A stretch of 47,739 nt of DNA from an uncultured bacterium. Lineage in GTDB: Bacteria; Planctomycetota; Phycisphaerae; Phycisphaerales; SM1A02. The number at the start of each line of letters is the position of its first letter. Position 1 is the stretch's first letter. Position numbers and translations under genes: made by a program. The stretch covers positions 1 through 47,739 of the forward strand of contig CAIKXA010000090.1 of the NCBI GenBank assembly GCA_903831295.1. The letters are read 5' to 3'. Under the pieces are notes generated by a model. That model did no database searches, had not been told where the DNA came from, and worked only from the letters and a program-made list of their open reading frames with translations. Below are positions 8,774 to 17,850 of the stretch, one piece after another.

Positions 8774-9834
8774 TGTGTCGCGCCAATGGTCAGGTCAACT
8801 GTGCGATGGGGAATGTTGCGCGACTCCAACCAATTGTGAAGGGCGGGGGCGCTGTCGGTGCGAACCACCTTGCAATTGCTTGGATCCACGCCGCGCTCGC
8901 GCATCAACTCCTTCAAAGTTCCAGGCAAGCCAAACTCAACTTCCTCGCGGTAAATGTCGCGCTGCTCAACTTCGCCGCCAAAGCGCTCGATCAATTCAGC
9001 GATCAAGTCGTGCACCAAATCTTCCGGCGCGCTGGCGCCCGCGGTGATCAGCGTGGTCTCCACGCCTTCAAACCACTCGGGTTGCAATTCGCTTTTGTCA
9101 TCGATCAAGCGGGCCTTGGTGCCAACTTTCTCCGCGATCTCCGTTAAGCGAACCGAGTTGCTTGAATTGCGGCTTCCAACCACAAGCACCAAATCCACAG
9201 ATGGAGCAAGCGCGCGTACGGCGCGTTGACGATTGGTGGTGGCGTAGCAAATATCGCTTGAAGGCGGCTCTTTGAGCAGTGGAAACGCGGTCTTGAGCGC
9301 CTTGATAATCACATCGGCGTCATCGGTGCTTAATGTGGTCTGCGTTAAGTACACAAGTTTGGCTGGATCATGAATCACCAAGTTAGGAATGTCGGCTGGA
9401 CTTTGAACAACTTGAATTGAATCTGGCGCCTCGCCGCGCGTGCCAACAACTTCTTGATGATCCACATGGCCCACCAAAAGAATTTGATAGCCAACGCGCG
9501 CGTAGCGAATAGCCTCGTTGTGCACCTTGGTCACCAGCGGACACGTGGCGTCAATCGCGGTCAACCGCCGCGCCTCGGCTTGAGCGCGCAACATGGGGCT
9601 GACCCCGTGCGCGCTGAACACCAAGATTGAACCCTCGGGAACATCATCCACATCCTCAACAAATTTCACGCCGCGTTCGCGGAAGCGATCCACCACATGC
9701 ATGTTGTGCACGATCTCGTGGTAAACATAAATCGGCTCGCCGGGGCACAGCTCCAGAAGTTGATCAACAACATCGATCGCCATGTAGACGCCGGCACAAA
9801 ATCCGCGGGGGTTTGCAAGTACAAGTTTCATCAC
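8770..9834 (-). CDS. ispH: 4-hydroxy-3-methylbut-2-enyl diphosphate reductase
   Basis: IspH performs the last step of the MEP isoprenoid pathway, making IPP and DMAPP from HMBPP with a [4Fe-4S] cluster. Three cluster cysteines are visible: NPRGFCAGV near residue 13, DATCPLVTKVH near 96 and DICYATTNRQ near 195. Substrate-binding elements are present as VHNMHVV, SAHGVSP, HQEVVGT (with Gln for the common Pro), VGSRNSSNS and TAGASAPE. The length of 354 is somewhat longer than the E. coli form. Two adjacent Met codons (9834 and 9831) can serve as start. It is divergent from ilvE with only 36 bp between, so their promoters must be compact or overlap the coding sequences. Confidence 0.96.
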   Translation of the reverse strand: MMKLVLANPRGFCAGVYMAIDVVDQLLELCPGEPIYVYHEIVHNMHVVDRFRERGVKFVEDVDDVPEGSILVFSAHGVSPMLRAQAEARRLTAIDATCPLVTKVHNEAIRYARVGYQILLVGHVDHQEVVGTRGEAPDSIQVVQSPADIPNLVIHDPAKLVYLTQTTLSTDDADVIIKALKTAFPLLKEPPSSDICYATTNRQRAVRALAPSVDLVLVVGSRNSSNSVRLTEIAEKVGTKARLIDDKSELQPEWFEGVETTLITAGASAPEDLVHDLIAELIERFGGEVEQRDIYREEVEFGLPGTLKELMRERGVDPSNCKVVRTDSAPALHNWLESRNIPHRTVDLTIGATQ

Positions 9835-9870
9835 CCGTGATCATAGTCATTTGCTTGGTACCTTCCTCAT

Positions 9871-10764
9871 ATGACAACTTTGAGCCAACCCGGTCCCGTG
9901 GTTTACATTGATGGCAAATTCATGGCCCCCGATGAGGCCATGATCAGCGTGTATGACCACGGATTTCTGTATGGCGACGGCATTTTTGAGGGCATCCGCA
10001 TGTACGGAGGAAAAGTCTTCAAGCTGGCCTCGCATTTGGAGCGGCTCTATGGCGGCGCCGCCGAAATTCGCCTGAAGCCAGTGTTGGACCGCGCTCAGTT
10101 GGCACAAGCGGTGCGCGACGCTGTGGCCAAAAGCGGTTTGAAGGACGGTTACATCCGTCTTGTGATTTCGCGCGGCAAGGGTTCGCTTGGGTTGAATCCA
10201 AATCATTGCCCAACATCAAGCACCATCATCATTGTGGATCGAATTCATTTGTATCCGCCGGAAATGTACGAGCAGGGAATGCCCATCATCGTGGCCAAGC
10301 GTCCGCGCATTCCCGCCACATGTCTTGATCCCGCAATCAAAAGTTTGAATTATCTCAACAACATTCTCGCCAAGGTGGAGGCCATTGACGCCGGCATGCA
10401 CGAGGCCATCATGTTGAACTTGAACGGCGAGGTGAGCGAGTGCACGGGCGACAATATTTTCATCATCAAGGATGGCATGATTCACACGCCGCCGGTGACC
10501 GCTGGAATTTTGCGCGGCGTGACGCGGCGCTTTGTCATTGACACGTTGGCGCCCGCCGCGGGCATGAAGGTGGTGGAGAATCCAATGTTGTTGAAGGATG
10601 TCTTTGCGGCTGACGAGGTGTTTTTAACTGGAACCGCCGCGGAAATCATTGGTGTTTCAAGTATCGACGGCAAGAAGATTGGGTCTGGAAAAGTTGGTCC
10701 GCTCACGCACAAATTAGCCGCGGATTTCAAGAAGCGCGTGCAAGTAAACGCCCCGGAAGATTGA
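9871..10764 (+). CDS. ilvE: Branched-chain amino acid aminotransferase (class IV PLP enzyme)
   Basis: IlvE transfers amino groups between glutamate and the keto acids of Val, Leu and Ile. The 297-residue product shows the class IV start VYDHGFLYGDGIFEGIR, the PLP-lysine segment KSLNYLNNILAK near residue 160, the E-x-x-x-N signature GEVSECTGDNIFI near 190 and the ligand-binding GTAAEI near 250. Closely related D-amino acid aminotransferases and ADC lyase share these motifs, so substrate assignment rests on overall resemblance. ilvC lies elsewhere in the window (43.7 kb). The stop overlaps the start of the downstream membrane-protein gene. Confidence 0.88.
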   Translation: MTTLSQPGPVVYIDGKFMAPDEAMISVYDHGFLYGDGIFEGIRMYGGKVFKLASHLERLYGGAAEIRLKPVLDRAQLAQAVRDAVAKSGLKDGYIRLVISRGKGSLGLNPNHCPTSSTIIIVDRIHLYPPEMYEQGMPIIVAKRPRIPATCLDPAIKSLNYLNNILAKVEAIDAGMHEAIMLNLNGEVSECTGDNIFIIKDGMIHTPPVTAGILRGVTRRFVIDTLAPAAGMKVVENPMLLKDVFAADEVFLTGTAAEIIGVSSIDGKKIGSGKVGPLTHKLAADFKKRVQVNAPED

Positions 10765-11639
10765 TGATGCGCAACCGCGCCATCACCTCCGTCTTCAATC
10801 GCTTCTCACTATCTGTTGTCGCGGTCATGTTTGTGCTTGGCGTGTACGCCATTCTTGCCTCGTCAAGAATGGCCGGCCAGGCGCTTGGAACAATGGTGGT
10901 GATCATTGTGGGATTGATTTTTGCGCGCCTGCATTTCTGGCTTTGGGAACGCGCGCCGTGGCAGAAATTTTTCGCCGTGAGCACTTGGTTGTGCAATCTT
11001 TTTTTAGTTTCGGTTTTTATTTCCAGCATTTGGAATTGGTCTCGCTGGTTCAATCTTGACAAAATTGGCATGGAAAAACCCCTCATTTGCGCTGCGGTCT
11101 TTGTAGGGGTGGTGACCGATTGTATGTTGCTCTTACGTATTCAATTAAGAAAAACGTTGGATCGATCCATTCGAACTGTCGCGGTGGGGCTTGCCATTGT
11201 GGGCGCCTTGCTTCTCATAGCCACGGTGGCGTCCCAAACAATCGAAGAATTTTTTGACGCGATATGGAAAGTGATTCCTTGGCAAGTTGGCGCCATCGTG
11301 GGCTTGATCGCGTTGGCCAGCCACATCGCCAGCGCTATTTTGGCTTCCATTGAAAAAGAAAAATCCTCGAAGTTGCCAGAGACTTTTTCAGAGCGCATGA
11401 AAGTCAGCATGAATTGCCCACGATGCGGAGATTTGATCCAGTCGCCCTTGGGACACTCCGTGTGTTTAAATTGCAAATTGGCCATTCACATTGAGTGCGA
11501 CGAACCGCGCTGCGAGTGTGGCTATTTGCTGCACAAACTCACTGGCGTGAATTGTCCGGAGTGCGGCGAGGAAGTCGCGGAAAAGTTGCGCTGGAAGTCC
11601 GCGCAGCAATCAACGCAATCCATCAGCGCTTCAGGTTGA
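10764..11639 (+). CDS. Multi-pass membrane protein with C-terminal zinc ribbons
   Basis: The product has about six hydrophobic segments (residues 10-30, 38-60, 70-92, 105-122, 135-155 and 170-195), then a cytoplasmic C-terminal third with eight zinc-ligand cysteines: CPRCGD and CLNCK form one pair, CECG and CPECGE another, with C-x-x-x-C in between. Two zinc-ribbon-like modules are therefore likely. I do not recognise the family. Translation can begin at ATG 10764 (TGATG overlap with the ilvE stop) or ATG 10767; the in-frame TTG at 10761 is less likely. Co-translation with ilvE is suggested by the overlap but no functional link is evident. Confidence 0.7.
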   Translation: MMRNRAITSVFNRFSLSVVAVMFVLGVYAILASSRMAGQALGTMVVIIVGLIFARLHFWLWERAPWQKFFAVSTWLCNLFLVSVFISSIWNWSRWFNLDKIGMEKPLICAAVFVGVVTDCMLLLRIQLRKTLDRSIRTVAVGLAIVGALLLIATVASQTIEEFFDAIWKVIPWQVGAIVGLIALASHIASAILASIEKEKSSKLPETFSERMKVSMNCPRCGDLIQSPLGHSVCLNCKLAIHIECDEPRCECGYLLHKLTGVNCPECGEEVAEKLRWKSAQQSTQSISASG

Positions 11640-11653
11640 TTGGCCAACGGCAA

Positions 11654-13216
11654 TCACACCCGCAGTTTCTGCCAGTTTCCATAATGGAAGCGCGCGAGGA
11701 ACAATAATCCGCGCACCGCCATCTCAATGCTGAGTCCCCACCAAATTCCGGCGAGTCCGTAGCCCATCCACACACCAAGTACCCACGCAAGCGGCAAGCG
11801 TAAAAAGTAAATGCTGCCCACGGTAATTCCCAAAATCCATTTCACATCGCCCACGCCGCGCAACCCTTGGCGCACCGTCATGCACAGCGCGAAAAACACT
11901 TGCACCACGCCGCATGCCAACAATAATTTTGGGACCTCCTCCAAATGCACTGGCTGGTCTGAAATAATCGACGCAAGAAGTCTGCCTTGAGTCATAAAAA
12001 TAATTCCCATAGTGCCCATGAGAATCATTCCAAGATATGTGCACGCCCAAATCGCCTTGCGCGCCATGTCTGGATTGCGCGCGCCTAAATATTGTCCTGC
12101 CAGCGCGCCCGCAGCGGTTCCCATGGCAAAACCCGGCAGAAATGAGAACGCCTCCCATTGCACCGTGATCATGTGCGCGCCAATCAAGCCTTGGCGCGGC
12201 TCCAAGCCAGTTGCGCCACGCGCGATATCTCCAATGAAACCCATTAAAAATAAACTGGCGCCCCACATGGCAAGTCCCTCGAAGAAATTTGGAATGCCCA
12301 AGCGCGCGATGCGCCACATGATTTTGCGCGTTGGCTTGAGCGTGTGTTTTTCCAAACGCAAATCTTTCACGCCCGCGGCCATGACCCACACCGTGGCGAG
12401 TCCACCAGCTATGTAGCTCAGAGAAGTTCCCGCGGCGATGCCCCATACGCCCCAAGTTTCTGGATTGATCGAAAGCGGCGCTGGCAATGTGTGTTCGCCG
12501 TAACGGATCACCACGCCAGACAACATCCAACTGGCCACAAGATTGATCACGTTGATGCCGATGGAAATCCATGAAGGCTTGGCGGTTTCACCGGCGCCAT
12601 GCAGGCACAAACCACCGACAGTCATCACGCCGCAGAAAGGCATGCTCCATGCGATCACCGTGACATAGGTTGTGCAATGCGCAGATGCTTCCGGGGTTAA
12701 GCCCGAAATTGCCGCGAGCGGCGCCGCAAGCAGCCACATGATCACGCCCACGATCGCGCCCCACACAACTCCCAACGTCACGCTTGCGCCAAGTGCGTCA
12801 TGCGCGTCTTTTTTATTTCCACTGCCCATCGAGCGCGCGATAATGGCTTGACCACCCACGCCTAAACCGGCCAGCGCGATGCCAGTGAACCAACCCACAT
12901 ACGTTCCAACTCCGATCCCGTCCATCGCCGGCACGACAATTTTTCCAGGCAAATGTCCGGCGAGAATTTTGTCAACCAATCCCACGCACGCCGCCATGAG
13001 TTGTTGCAATAAAATTGGAAGCGACAAAATCCAAATCGCCGACCACATGCTCTTGCCCGCCAAACGGCCAGAGCGAATCTGTCCGTCTTCAATGGAGTCC
13101 GCGTCCACTTCGGCCACGGCCATCAAGCCATCGGCGGGATCGTCGGGACCAATCGACGACAACGGAACATCTTTGTCCGCATCCGCGGCGCGCTCGATTT
13201 GTTCTGTTGACTTCAT
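11654..13216 (-). CDS. MATE-family multidrug/cation efflux transporter
   Basis: This is a 520-residue inner-membrane antiporter of the MATE type, which exports organic cations or other small molecules using a sodium or proton gradient. About twelve transmembrane segments are visible in two homologous halves, beginning at residue 60 (IWILSLPILLQQLMAACVGLVDKI) with the family's VDKILAGHLP-like first loop and the GVGGQAIIARSMG segment. An acidic N-terminal extension of about 50 residues precedes the first membrane helix and is unusual in length. It converges on the zinc-ribbon gene (14 bp apart) and is followed upstream by the HEAT-repeat lipoprotein gene on the same strand. Confidence 0.85.
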   Translation of the reverse strand: MKSTEQIERAADADKDVPLSSIGPDDPADGLMAVAEVDADSIEDGQIRSGRLAGKSMWSAIWILSLPILLQQLMAACVGLVDKILAGHLPGKIVVPAMDGIGVGTYVGWFTGIALAGLGVGGQAIIARSMGSGNKKDAHDALGASVTLGVVWGAIVGVIMWLLAAPLAAISGLTPEASAHCTTYVTVIAWSMPFCGVMTVGGLCLHGAGETAKPSWISIGINVINLVASWMLSGVVIRYGEHTLPAPLSINPETWGVWGIAAGTSLSYIAGGLATVWVMAAGVKDLRLEKHTLKPTRKIMWRIARLGIPNFFEGLAMWGASLFLMGFIGDIARGATGLEPRQGLIGAHMITVQWEAFSFLPGFAMGTAAGALAGQYLGARNPDMARKAIWACTYLGMILMGTMGIIFMTQGRLLASIISDQPVHLEEVPKLLLACGVVQVFFALCMTVRQGLRGVGDVKWILGITVGSIYFLRLPLAWVLGVWMGYGLAGIWWGLSIEMAVRGLLFLARFHYGNWQKLRV

Positions 13217-13233
13217 GTCTCCAACTGCTTTCG

Positions 13234-14130
13234 TTACTTCGTGTTGCCTAGATTTTGAAAATCTTCTGGCGCGGTGGACGGCGCCAACTTTGACTCGTCC
13301 ATTCCAACGGGAACACCAGGCTTCTCAAAGGTCAGCGGGGCCCAAAAAGTAATGTGATCCCAAAACCCTTTTTCACGTTGATAGGTTGGATACAGATATT
13401 GCAACTCTTTGCGAAAGGGCGTCTTGTCGGCGCGGTACCAACTCAACCACAAGCGCCGATCAAGCGCAAAATCATGGTCGGTGAGCAAGCGCAGTGAATC
13501 ATTGGCGGCCAGATTCACCGCGAGTTCACGCTGATCAATCATGGCGCACAACGCTTGAAATGAATCATCCGCGGCGTATTGTCCCAACGCGATCGCGATT
13601 TCGATTCGCACGGACGCATCCTCGGCATCGTCGGTTCCGCGCGAGCAAAGAATCGCGGTCATCTTGGGATCGTGAATTCTTTGAAGCGCTTTGGCGGCCG
13701 CAACCTTGACATGGATATTTTTATTTTGCAATTGCTTGCCAATCAAGTCCGCGTCGCTGACATCTCCGTGGCGGGCCAAAGCGTCAATCGCGCTGGCTTT
13801 CACCAGGGGATCGGCGTTGTCCTCCACGTAGATTCGATACATGTTCACGTAGGCAATGCTGCCTCCCCAAGGAGCGTTGGCAAGCAGCACAGTTCCGCGG
13901 CGTTGATTTTCGGCGTCATATGGATCAAGCGCCCACTGCGCGGCTTGCGCGGGCGTGGGCGGAGAGAATGAATTTGAGAGACTGGCGAAATCGCTCGACA
14001 TGGATTCGCAACTTGCCATCAAGGCGGCGGCAATCAGCGCAAGATTTCCAAGCACAATGTTTTTAGGCAAAATGTTTCCAAGCCACAATGTCACATTGCA
14101 TTTCACGGCGGGCAGTATATGGTTGCGCAT
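13234..14130 (-). CDS. HEAT-repeat lipoprotein
   Basis: A hydrophobic signal ends in the lipobox ALMASC, so the mature protein probably begins with a lipidated Cys. The body contains HEAT-like helical pairs: VKASAIDALARHGD, VKVAAAKALQRIHD and VRIEIAIALGQYAAD at about 35-residue spacing. Such repeats normally serve protein binding. The C-terminal 70 residues are not repeat-like (WLSWYRADKTPFRKELQYLYPTYQ). ATG 14130 is the first ATG, but it places about 40 residues before the lipobox; an in-frame TTG at 14070 would give a more typical signal of about 20 residues and has GGAAA upstream. No enzyme function is suggested. Confidence 0.72.
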   Translation of the reverse strand: MRNHILPAVKCNVTLWLGNILPKNIVLGNLALIAAALMASCESMSSDFASLSNSFSPPTPAQAAQWALDPYDAENQRRGTVLLANAPWGGSIAYVNMYRIYVEDNADPLVKASAIDALARHGDVSDADLIGKQLQNKNIHVKVAAAKALQRIHDPKMTAILCSRGTDDAEDASVRIEIAIALGQYAADDSFQALCAMIDQRELAVNLAANDSLRLLTDHDFALDRRLWLSWYRADKTPFRKELQYLYPTYQREKGFWDHITFWAPLTFEKPGVPVGMDESKLAPSTAPEDFQNLGNTK

Positions 14131-14788
14131 GGCTTCAACTTTCAAACTTCACGCCTTTGAATTGGGCCGCTGCCAAACCAACGCTTATGTGGTTGAAGTG
14201 GCTCCAAATCAAGGGCAAACAGGCGCATCCGCATGTTGGGTGATTGATCCTGGCGAGTCGCCGCAGCCTTTGCTGAAATTCTTGCGGGACACGGGTTTGA
14301 AACCAGAGGCCATTCTGCTCACCCATGCGCACGCTGATCACATCGCCGGCGTGGACCAAGTGCTTGGCGTGTTTCCAAACATTCCCGTGCTTGCGCACGC
14401 GCGCGAACACGATTGGTTTCAAGATCCGCAACTCAATCTTTCGCTCTTCATTGGCGAACCAGTGTCGGTGTGCGCGCCAACTGGCACGCTTGCTCACGCG
14501 CAAAAACTTTCGCTGGGTGGAGTTCAATTTCAAGTTCTTGAAACACCGGGGCATTCTCCCGGCTCAGTGACGCTGCATTGCCCAAGCGAAAAGTTGGCCA
14601 TTGTGGGCGACACGCTGTTTCAAAACTCGATTGGGCGCAGCGACTTTCCTGGCAGCGACCCCGATGTGCTTATGCATTCAATTAATGAAGTGCTTATGAC
14701 ATTGCCCGGCGACACGGCGATTTATCCTGGACACGGTCCAAGCACAACCATTGACAAAGAGCGGCGCAACAATCCGTTCCTGCGTTAG
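14129..14788 (+). CDS. Metallo-beta-lactamase-fold hydrolase (glyoxalase II-like)
   Basis: The 219-residue product has the full zinc-binding set of the family: THAHADHIAG near residue 66, a His in TPGHSPGSV, the bridging Asp in VGDTLF, and a final His in YPGHGPST. Size and motif order match the small glyoxalase II-like hydrolases that act on thioesters such as S-lactoylglutathione or on related substrates. The precise substrate cannot be read. The ATG at 14129 is the only start that gives the canonical beginning (LHAFELGRCQTNAYVVE). This ATG shares a CATG palindrome with the first ATG of the divergent lipoprotein gene. Confidence 0.87.
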   Translation: MASTFKLHAFELGRCQTNAYVVEVAPNQGQTGASACWVIDPGESPQPLLKFLRDTGLKPEAILLTHAHADHIAGVDQVLGVFPNIPVLAHAREHDWFQDPQLNLSLFIGEPVSVCAPTGTLAHAQKLSLGGVQFQVLETPGHSPGSVTLHCPSEKLAIVGDTLFQNSIGRSDFPGSDPDVLMHSINEVLMTLPGDTAIYPGHGPSTTIDKERRNNPFLR

Positions 14789-14803
14789 GAATGAATAGAA
14801 CAA

Positions 14804-16816
14804 TTACGGAATTGGCTTCGATTGCGCTGGAATCTGAGTACTTTTTGTGGCACTGACCTTGTCTGTCGGCGCGATCACGGGGGAATTATTCACCGGCGTG
14901 GGGGTCGTAGATTTCTCAACCGGCATTTCACTCTTGCGCGCCGCGATCCATTTGGTCATGCGCGCGCCAAGCACATCAAGCGGTAGGGCGCCATCGCTTA
15001 GAAGCGCGTCATGGAACGCGCGCAAGTGAAATGAATTTCCAAGCTCCTGCTGGGCGAGCGCGCGCAATCGGCGAATTTCCAACTCGCCCAATTTGTAGGC
15101 GCACGCTTGGCCAGGCCAGCTGATATATCGATCCACTTCGCGGTCGATGTTCAATTCGCTCAGCGCGGTGTTGGCGCGCATGAATGCCACGGCTTGCTCG
15201 CGGCTCCAACCAAGTTCGTGCATGCCAGTATCCACCACAAGTCTGCACGAGCGCCACATTTCATACAACAAGCGCCCGAAGTCGTTGTAAGGATCGTCAA
15301 ATAATTCCATCTCAATGCCTAGGCGCTCCGCGTAAAGGGCCCAGCCCTCCACAAACGCCGTGAATCCCATGTCGCGCCGAAGTGAATGGCGCTGCGGCAA
15401 CTCCTGCGTGAGCGCGATTTGTAAATGGTGTCCGGGCACAGCCTCATGCAACGCCAGCGGAATCATTTCGTATTTGGGGCGTTGATTCAGCGCGAATGTG
15501 TTGGCGTAAAACCAACCGGGATTGCCCGAATCAATGCTGCCTTGTTGGTAATACGCGGTGGTTTGGCTGGGCGCCATGAAGCGTGGAATCTCGCGCACGC
15601 CGTAGGTTAGGCGTGGCAACTTGCCAAATAATTCCGGCAAGTGCGCGTCGATTTGTTTGCAAATGTCGCGGTAGCCACGCAACAATTCCTCGGCGCTTTG
15701 AAAATAAAATCGTGGGTCGGTTCTCAGGTAAGAGGTGAACCGCGCGAACAATTCGTCGTTGTTCAAAGCCGCCAGCGCGGCGTCCTTGATAAACCAATCG
15801 GTCTTTCGAATCACAACCAACATCTCGCTACGAATGCGCGCCACCTCCGCCAAGCCGATCGCATGAATTTCTTGCGGAGAAAGTTTTGTGGTGGTTTGTT
15901 GGTTCAATAAAAATGCGTACCACTCTTTTCCATTGGGAAGAGCCGTGCAAGCGATCGCATCGCGACAATTTGGCAAGTAGCGATCACGGATAAAATCCCG
16001 CATGGCGGCCATGGACGCAAGTATTTTTTCAATCGCCTTGTCGGCGCGCGCCAACAATTGCGCGCGCATCTCTGGCGGCACATCCGGATACTCGCGCAGA
16101 AATGGCGCGCGCAGTGTGTCCAACTTTCCAGCGATCACTGCCGCAAATTGCGCGTCTATTCCCTGTAAAATCACTTTGGCGGGCATGATGTGTTGGCGCA
16201 AGCCCTCTTCCAACAATAATTGGTCGTCGGCAAGTTGCTTGGGCACTTGCTCCAAGCGCGCGGCGTGCGCCTGCAAATCATTGGCGCGCTCAAAGGGCAT
16301 TCGATCGCACATTTGAGCGATGGATTGTTGAGGCCCGCCCAACGGACCGATCACAATCAAGTGCCCAAGAAACTTCTGCGCCTGAACATCCAAAGACAAA
16401 TCGCGAATGACTAAGTCAAGATCGAGTGATTCCGACTCGCTCAATCCTTCGCGTGGCACCAATTGCAGCGCCTTCAACAAACCAATCGTTTCTTTGGCGC
16501 GGCGAGCGATGGCGCCAGCGCTGTGATCGCTGATTCGAAAAGCGTCGCCTGGTCTACCGTTTGCGATCGCCTCCATGGGATCCTCTCGATCGCGAAATGT
16601 TTGAACCGCGTCAAAGGCCTCGCGCAATTCCGCTGAACTGGTCGGTTCAGGTGCGGGGGCATGTTCGGATTTCAGATCGGGTTTCGAAAGCGTCTTCGCA
16701 TCGGCGGCAACATTGGAATTTGTTTGCGCCAATACATCGCGTTGCCCACTCATCATGACCACGCTCACAAACAACACGCACCAATAGTTCACGCGCGCTT
16801 TATTCTTTAAAGTCAT
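14804..16816 (-). CDS. Secreted DUF885-family metalloprotein (putative peptidase)
   Basis: A 670-residue exported protein: the N-terminal segment NYWCVLFVSVVMMSGQRDVLA is a signal peptide cleaved after about residue 31. The C-terminal half carries HEAVPGHHLQ near residue 455, the zinc signature of DUF885 proteins, followed by GFTAFVEGWALYAERLG and the second conserved block near RDVDRYISWPGQACAYKLG (here EVDRYISWPG). DUF885 members are distant relatives of gluzincin peptidases and mostly uncharacterised. A Pro/Thr/Ser-rich tail follows the domain. It starts 226 bp from the divergent ACT gene; an inverted repeat at 16888-16917 lies in that gap. Confidence 0.83.
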   Translation of the reverse strand: MTLKNKARVNYWCVLFVSVVMMSGQRDVLAQTNSNVAADAKTLSKPDLKSEHAPAPEPTSSAELREAFDAVQTFRDREDPMEAIANGRPGDAFRISDHSAGAIARRAKETIGLLKALQLVPREGLSESESLDLDLVIRDLSLDVQAQKFLGHLIVIGPLGGPQQSIAQMCDRMPFERANDLQAHAARLEQVPKQLADDQLLLEEGLRQHIMPAKVILQGIDAQFAAVIAGKLDTLRAPFLREYPDVPPEMRAQLLARADKAIEKILASMAAMRDFIRDRYLPNCRDAIACTALPNGKEWYAFLLNQQTTTKLSPQEIHAIGLAEVARIRSEMLVVIRKTDWFIKDAALAALNNDELFARFTSYLRTDPRFYFQSAEELLRGYRDICKQIDAHLPELFGKLPRLTYGVREIPRFMAPSQTTAYYQQGSIDSGNPGWFYANTFALNQRPKYEMIPLALHEAVPGHHLQIALTQELPQRHSLRRDMGFTAFVEGWALYAERLGIEMELFDDPYNDFGRLLYEMWRSCRLVVDTGMHELGWSREQAVAFMRANTALSELNIDREVDRYISWPGQACAYKLGELEIRRLRALAQQELGNSFHLRAFHDALLSDGALPLDVLGARMTKWIAARKSEMPVEKSTTPTPVNNSPVIAPTDKVSATKSTQIPAQSKPIP

Positions 16817-16887
16817 GGTTTGAAAGTATCAGGTGTGGGATTGATCTTTCAATACCAATTGAAGTTGCTCTGATCACAGGCTCGCCG

Positions 16888-16917
16888 CCAAATACTCAAC
16901 TATTCCCAGGTATTTGG
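16888..16917. repeat. Perfect 8-bp inverted repeat in a divergent promoter region
   Basis: CCAAATAC (16888-16895) and GTATTTGG (16910-16917) are exact reverse complements separated by 14 bases. The element lies between the divergent DUF885 and ACT genes, about 70 bp from the former start. No T-run follows on either strand, which favours an operator over a terminator. Confidence 0.4.
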
Positions 16918-17042
16918 GGCATTTAAACCATGTAATACCACTTCCACCCATTGCTAACTTTCCATAAAATCCCGCGCCAATTAGTTGGCCCATCGATCAT
17001 GAAACGCTTTATGCATTCGCGGCTATATTCTTGCCCCCTCAC

Positions 17043-17510
17043 ATGAGCATTCTTCCGCAAGAAACCCAGCAAGGCTACACCCCGCCATCGGTGCGGCAGT
17101 TTGGCGTGTTCCTTGACAACAAGGTTGGCAAGTTGCTCGACCTTCTGCAAAAGTGCGACGATCAGTCGGGCCTGAATTTGGCGGCCTTCAGCATTTTGGA
17201 TTCAAGCGACCACGCCGTGGTGCGGCTTATCTTTAACAATGCGGACGCCGCGCGCGTGGTGTTGCGCGCCAACCACTTTACTTTTAGCGAAGTTGATTTG
17301 TTGGTGGTGGAATTGCCCGAGGGAAAAAGCCTGACCAATTTGTGCTTGCATCTGTTGGGCGCCGAGCTGAATATTCGCTTCGCCTATCCAGTCATGTTGC
17401 GACGGCAAGAGGCGCCTACCGTGGCTATTGCTGTTGACGATCTCACGCTTGCTGGTCAGATTCTTCTTCGCAAAGGTTTTAGACTTCTTGGCGAAGAGGA
17501 TTTGTCGTAG
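17043..17510 (+). CDS. Tandem ACT-domain protein
   Basis: The 155-residue product consists of two small alpha/beta repeats of the ACT type (about 15-85 and 90-150), with the first beginning RQFGVFLDNKVGKLLDLLQ and containing VRLIFNNADAARVVLR. Stand-alone tandem ACT proteins usually bind amino acids and regulate a partner enzyme. No catalytic domain is attached, and no amino-acid gene is next to it; the following gene encodes a CDGSH protein. The ATG at 17043 is preferred over an in-frame TTG at 17031. A TATATT at 17024-17029 would place transcription start only a few bases before the ATG, but no good -35 box accompanies it. Confidence 0.72.
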   Translation: MSILPQETQQGYTPPSVRQFGVFLDNKVGKLLDLLQKCDDQSGLNLAAFSILDSSDHAVVRLIFNNADAARVVLRANHFTFSEVDLLVVELPEGKSLTNLCLHLLGAELNIRFAYPVMLRRQEAPTVAIAVDDLTLAGQILLRKGFRLLGEEDLS

Positions 17511-17562
17511 CGACACAGTCCTGATTCATTTCATTTCACAACTTTAAAAAGAGAAACCCAAC

Positions 17563-17760
17563 ATGGCACGAATTGTCCGCCTCAGCGCAACTGGACCAAT
17601 CAAAGTACAACCGCAAGACAAGCCCATCTTTATTTGCGCATGTGGTCTTACAAAAAACGCTCCTTTTTGTGATGGCAGCCACAAGAAGTGTCTTGATGAA
17701 CCCGAAGGCAAGTGCTTTGTCTACAACGCGGATCAAGTTCGCGCTGAAGTCGCCGAGTGA
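17563..17760 (+). CDS. Small CDGSH-type [2Fe-2S] protein
   Basis: A 65-residue soluble protein with the complete CDGSH signature, CACGLTKNAPFCDGSHKKC, at residues 25-43. Three Cys and one His are the known ligands of a redox- and pH-sensitive [2Fe-2S] cluster in this family (mitoNEET and bacterial relatives). The rest of the protein is a short beta-rich scaffold. There is no membrane anchor. A purine-rich AAAGAGAAA stands 7 bases before the ATG. It lies 52 bp after the ACT gene and may share its transcript. Role unknown; redox sensing or iron-sulfur traffic are the usual proposals. Confidence 0.9.
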   Translation: MARIVRLSATGPIKVQPQDKPIFICACGLTKNAPFCDGSHKKCLDEPEGKCFVYNADQVRAEVAE

Positions 17761-17850
17761 TTTGAGCGAGCTTGAAAAATCACGCCGCATACATTTGCGC
17801 GGCCTATTCAGCTTGGGTTTTGGTCAACATTGCAACAGAGCGCGGACCTA

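Noticed and set aside
11724-12572. Second minus-strand open frame of 282 codons within the MATE gene
   Set aside because: It lies in another frame of the same strand; the MATE frame has clear transmembrane periodicity, this one is His/Gly/Arg-rich and has no hydrophobic segments.
8480-16230. Recurring word CCAACAATAATT at about 8482, 11917 and 16212
   Set aside because: All three lie inside minus-strand genes and encode Leu-Leu-Leu with codons TTA-TTG-TTG; this is shared codon choice and not a dispersed repeat.
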